NCBI GenBank assembly: GCA_045636385.1 | Contig: JAZTXK010000015.1 | Coordinates: 1 to 17,879, forward strand | Origin: CAG-390 sp045636385 | GTDB taxonomy: Bacteria > Bacillota > Clostridia > Oscillospirales > CAG-272 | Direction of reading: 5' to 3' | Length of the DNA stretch: 17,879 nucleotides | In this document: in pieces, positions 15,160 through 17,879 of the stretch | Layout: each line of letters opens with the position of its first letter | Numbering within the stretch: the stretch's first letter is position 1 | Made by a program: the position numbers and the translations under genes | Notes under the pieces: model-generated | The model's input: only the letters and a program-made list of their open reading frames with translations | The model's database searches: none | Told to the model about the DNA's origin: nothing

Positions 15160-15732
15160 ATGTCCAAGACCTTTATCGTTGAAACCTCGGCTCGCCACTG
15201 CCATCTTACCGCAGAAGCAGTTGAGATCCTTTACGGCAAGGGCGCAGAGCTCATCGTTAAGAAGATGCTCAGCCAGCCCGGTCAGTTTGCTTGCGCAAAC
15301 GAAAAGCTTACCGTTGTCGGCCCCAAGGGCAGCCTCGCTATGAGCGTTCTCGGCCCCGTTCGTCCCGCAAATCAGGTTGAGCTTTCCTTCACCGATGCAC
15401 GCGCACTCGGAATCGTTCCCCCCATCCGCGAAAGCGGTGACACCGCAGGCACCCCCGGCCTCAAGCTCGTTGGTCCCGCAGGCGAGATCGAGATCGCAGA
15501 CGGTGCGATCGTTGCAAAGAGACACATCCACATGACTCCCGCAGACGCTGAGGAGCTCGGTGTTTCCGACAAGGAGATCGTTTCCGTTAAGCTTAACACC
15601 GCTCGTCCCGTTATCTTCGAGGACGTTGTCGTTCGTGTTAACCCCAACTTCGCTCTCGCTATGCACATCGACACCGACGAGTGCAACGCAGCAGCAGCTT
15701 TCGGCGCAGTTGAAGGCGAGATCGTAAAGTAA
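15160..15732 (+). CDS. pduL: PduL-type phosphate acyltransferase (phosphate propanoyltransferase)
   Basis: The 190-residue product belongs to the PduL phosphotransacylase family, which exchanges CoA and phosphate on acetyl or propionyl groups. Metal-binding motifs are seen: SARHCHL (10-16; His13, His15), AKRHIHMTP (119-127; His122, His124) and the terminal LAMHIDTDECNAA (His169). The chain starts directly at the first motif, with no N-terminal extension to direct it into a microcompartment, and no shell genes are nearby, so a cytosolic acetyl- or propionyl-phosphate role is more likely. AGGAGA precedes the ATG. Its codons favour GCA/GCT over GCG, unlike murC, suggesting strong expression. Four bases separate it from the next gene. 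Confidence 0.9.
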   Translation: MSKTFIVETSARHCHLTAEAVEILYGKGAELIVKKMLSQPGQFACANEKLTVVGPKGSLAMSVLGPVRPANQVELSFTDARALGIVPPIRESGDTAGTPGLKLVGPAGEIEIADGAIVAKRHIHMTPADAEELGVSDKEIVSVKLNTARPVIFEDVVVRVNPNFALAMHIDTDECNAAAAFGAVEGEIVK

Positions 15733-15736
15733 GGCT

Positions 15737-16363
15737 ATGAAGATCTTATTTCAGGGCGACAGCATAACCGACGCCGGCAGAGATAAGCGCAATTATCACG
15801 ACCTCGGCGCGGGTTATCCCAAATTTGCCGCAGAGCATATCCGCGAGGCTTTCCCCGATACCGACTTTGAATTCATCAACTTCGGCATCAGCGGAAACCG
15901 TACATGCCAGCTTTTCGACAGACTTTACACCGACGGCATCGCATTCGAGCCCGATATCATTTCGATCCTTATAGGAATCAATGACGTATGGCATCGCTAC
16001 GGTTCCGGAAAAATCGCAACCACCGATCTTCAGGTAGAAACCAACTACCGCGCGATCCTCGAGCGACTCAAGAGAGAAACCAACGCAAAGATCGTTATGC
16101 TCGCTCCCTTCCTCCTCGACGACGAGAGCAAGGAATGCTGGAGAGGCGAGGTTGACCGCATCATTGCCATCGTCCGTAAGCTCGCAGACGAGTTTGCAGA
16201 CGTTTATATCCCTCTCGACGAGATTTTCGCCGAGGCGCTGAAGACCCAGCCCGAGCCGAAGTTCTATTCCGGTGACGGCGTTCATCCCAACGATAACGGC
16301 AGAGCCTTTATCGGCAAGCTTTACGCGGACGCGGTAAGACCTCTTATCGAAGCCGCAAAATAA
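15737..16363 (+). CDS. SGNH/GDSL-family hydrolase
   Basis: The 208-residue product is a small esterase-type enzyme with all four catalytic blocks: GDSIT (nucleophile Ser9), FGISGN (Gly53), GINDVW (Asn82), and DGVHPN (Asp180, His183). There is no signal peptide, so it acts in the cytoplasm, probably removing an acyl or acetyl group from a carbohydrate or similar ester; the substrate is not evident. It starts four bases after pduL with a weak ribosome site and continues without terminator to the scaffold gene 35 bases on. Confidence 0.9.
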   Translation: MKILFQGDSITDAGRDKRNYHDLGAGYPKFAAEHIREAFPDTDFEFINFGISGNRTCQLFDRLYTDGIAFEPDIISILIGINDVWHRYGSGKIATTDLQVETNYRAILERLKRETNAKIVMLAPFLLDDESKECWRGEVDRIIAIVRKLADEFADVYIPLDEIFAEALKTQPEPKFYSGDGVHPNDNGRAFIGKLYADAVRPLIEAAK

Positions 16364-16398
16364 ACACGAAAAAATTAAAATCAAAGGAGATAAAACCA

Positions 16399-17124
16399 AT
16401 GAGCAACGTAAGTGAATGCCCTTACGCACAGAGCCACGAAGTAGCAGAAATGTGCGTCGTTAAGAAGGGCTGCGATCACGGTCCCGCACCCATTCCCGAA
16501 GAGGGCAAATGGATCCAGGCAAAGCAGATCACCGATATTTCCGCATACACCCACGGTGTGGGATGGTGTGCACCCCAGCAGGGAGCTTGTAAGCTTTCCC
16601 TCAACGTCAAGAACGGTATCATCGAAGAGGCTCTCGTAGAGACCATCGGATGTTCCGGTATGACCCACTGCGCAGCTATGGCTGCTGAGATCCTCCCCGG
16701 CAAGACTCTCCTCGAGGCTCTTAACACCGACCTCGTTTGCGACGCTATCAACACCGCAATGAGAGAGCTCTTCCTCCAGATCGTATACGGCCGCAGCCAG
16801 TCCGCTTTCTCCGAGGGCGGTCTCGTTATCGGCGCAGGTATGGAAGACCTCGGTAAGGGCGCACGCTCCATGGTTGGTACTATGTACGGAACCAAGGAAA
16901 AGGGCGTTCGTTACCTCGAGATGACCGAAGGCTACTGCACCAGAATGGCTCTTGATGAGAACGACGAGGTTTGCGGATACGAGTTCGTTTCCCTCGGCAA
17001 GATGACCGACTTCATCAAGAAGGGCATGGAGCCCAATGAGGCATATGAGAAATCCAAGGGTACTTACGGCCGCTTCAAGCCCGAAGACGGCGTAGTTAAG
17101 TACATCGATCCCCGCAAGGAATAA
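16399..17124 (+). CDS. NifU-like iron-sulfur cluster assembly scaffold family protein
   Basis: The 241-residue product resembles the NifU/IscU N-terminal scaffold fold, as seen in GWCAPQQGACKLSLNVKNGIIEEALVETIGCSGMTHC region (residues 55-91; Cys57, 64, 85, 91) followed by ILPGKTLLEALN. Unlike plain IscU it has an N-terminal extension with further cysteines (7, 19, 25) and a C-terminal region of about 100 residues. It belongs to the scaffold group that I recall pairing with GGGtGRT proteins, and a GGGtGRT gene follows 20 bases later. AAAGGAGAT precedes the start. The codon pattern suggests high expression. Whether it builds Fe-S clusters for a particular client is not shown. Confidence 0.85.
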   Translation: MSNVSECPYAQSHEVAEMCVVKKGCDHGPAPIPEEGKWIQAKQITDISAYTHGVGWCAPQQGACKLSLNVKNGIIEEALVETIGCSGMTHCAAMAAEILPGKTLLEALNTDLVCDAINTAMRELFLQIVYGRSQSAFSEGGLVIGAGMEDLGKGARSMVGTMYGTKEKGVRYLEMTEGYCTRMALDENDEVCGYEFVSLGKMTDFIKKGMEPNEAYEKSKGTYGRFKPEDGVVKYIDPRKE

Positions 17125-17144
17125 TATAAGGAGGAGAAAAGAAA

Positions 17145-17879
17145 ATGGCTAAGTTTGAAGGTTATGAAAGACGCGAAGCGAAAATTCTCGCTTGCTTGAA
17201 AGAATACGGCATCTCCTCCATCGACGAGTGCAAGGAGATCTGCGATGCTAAGGGTATCGACCCCTACACCATCGTTCAGGAAACCCAGCCCATCTGCTTC
17301 GAGAACGCAAAGTGGGCATACGTAGTCGGCGCTGCTATCGCAATCAAGAAGGGCGCAACCAAGGCAGCTGACGCTGCAGCAGACATCGGAATCGGTCTTC
17401 AGGCATTCTGCATTCCCGGCTCCGTTGCTGAAAACCGCAAGGTTGGTCTCGGCCACGGTAACCTCGGTAAGATGCTTCTTTCCGATGAGACCGAGTGCTT
17501 CTGCTTCCTCGCAGGTCACGAGTCCTTCGCAGCAGCAGAGGGCGCGATCAAGATCGCTCTCAACGCTAACAAGGTAAGATCCAAGCCCCTCCGCGTTATC
17601 CTCAACGGTCTCGGTAAGGACGCTGCTATGATCATTTCCAGAATCAACGGCTTCACATTCGTTGAAACTGAATTCGATCCCTACACCGAGACCGTGAAGG
17701 TCGTTAAGGAGATCCCCTTCTCTCAGGGTGCGCGTGCAAATGTACGCTGCTTCGGCTCCGACAGCGTTCCCGAAGGCGTTGCAATCATGAGACTTGAAAA
17801 CGTTGGTGTTTCCATCACAGGTAACTCCACTAACCCCACAAGATTCCAGCATCCTGTTGCAGGTACATACAAAGTCGGA
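17145..17879 (+). CDS. GGGtGRT protein, partner of the scaffold (3' end cut by window)
   Basis: The frame runs 245 codons to the right edge without a stop, so the C-terminal part, where the GGGtGRT motif lies in family members, is not visible. The seen part (MAKFEGYERREAKILACLKEYG onwards; Cys17, 29, 33 and 51; GLGHGNLGKMLLSDETECFCFLAGHESFAAAEGAIK region; GSDSVPEGVAIMRLENVGVSITG region) matches what I know of this uncharacterised but conserved family. The adjacent NifU-like gene is its usual partner. AAGGAGGAG lies eight bases before the ATG. It is strongly codon-biased. Function unknown; the pairing suggests an Fe-S or metal-linked role. Confidence 0.85.
   Translation, partial: MAKFEGYERREAKILACLKEYGISSIDECKEICDAKGIDPYTIVQETQPICFENAKWAYVVGAAIAIKKGATKAADAAADIGIGLQAFCIPGSVAENRKVGLGHGNLGKMLLSDETECFCFLAGHESFAAAEGAIKIALNANKVRSKPLRVILNGLGKDAAMIISRINGFTFVETEFDPYTETVKVVKEIPFSQGARANVRCFGSDSVPEGVAIMRLENVGVSITGNSTNPTRFQHPVAGTYKVG

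Noticed and set aside
17064..17852. 262-codon minus-strand frame opposite the GGGtGRT gene
   Set aside because: It is a shadow of the strongly biased coding strand, Cys/Asp-rich without domain or ribosome site.

Overview
The window looks like a piece of chromosome from a spore-lineage Gram-positive bacterium, most likely a member of the Clostridia (Bacillota), possibly gut-associated. The evidence is a spoVG gene, an LTA-synthase-like membrane enzyme, a UPF0371/DUF1846 protein, lipoprotein solute-binding proteins and an iron-sulfur scaffold/GGGtGRT gene pair, with AGGAGG-type ribosome binding sites and canonical sigma-A-like promoters. No exact genus can be read from the sequence. No rRNA, tRNA, CRISPR array, transposase or riboswitch was recognised, and no stretch longer than about 200 bases lacks a gene.

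Layout. (1) 1-3836, minus: a UPF0371/DUF1846 gene with its own strong promoter, followed by an LTA-synthase/phosphoglycerol-transferase-like gene that runs off the left edge. (2) 3861-4864, minus: three small, tightly coupled genes of unknown function, closed by a terminator. (3) 5005-5883: a YfcE-type phosphodiesterase (plus) converging on spoVG (minus). (4) 6057-9196, plus: a compact murC - SAM methyltransferase - hslO operon ending in a strong bidirectional terminator shared with nth (minus). (5) 9964-10456, plus: two overlapping phage-lysis-like small membrane proteins (coiled-coil XhlA-like, then holin-like) with their own terminator and no endolysin. (6) 10458-15019, minus: three tandem paralogous lipoprotein solute-binding proteins behind one promoter, with no permease or ATPase in view. 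(7) 15080-17879, plus: an apparent operon of pduL-type phosphotransacylase, SGNH hydrolase, NifU-like scaffold and GGGtGRT protein, the last cut by the right edge.

How they fit together: envelope genes recur (murC, the LTA-synthase-like enzyme and, as a sporulation-associated regulator, spoVG), alongside redox/repair housekeeping (hslO, nth). The most intriguing parts are the right-end scaffold/GGGtGRT pair, which I recognise as a recurrent partnership of unknown function, the permease-less triple of binding proteins, the small-protein operon with a Cys/Glu-rich membrane protein, and the orphan holin pair. Several long open frames lie opposite real genes, notably over the binding proteins and murC; I treat these as codon-bias shadows.
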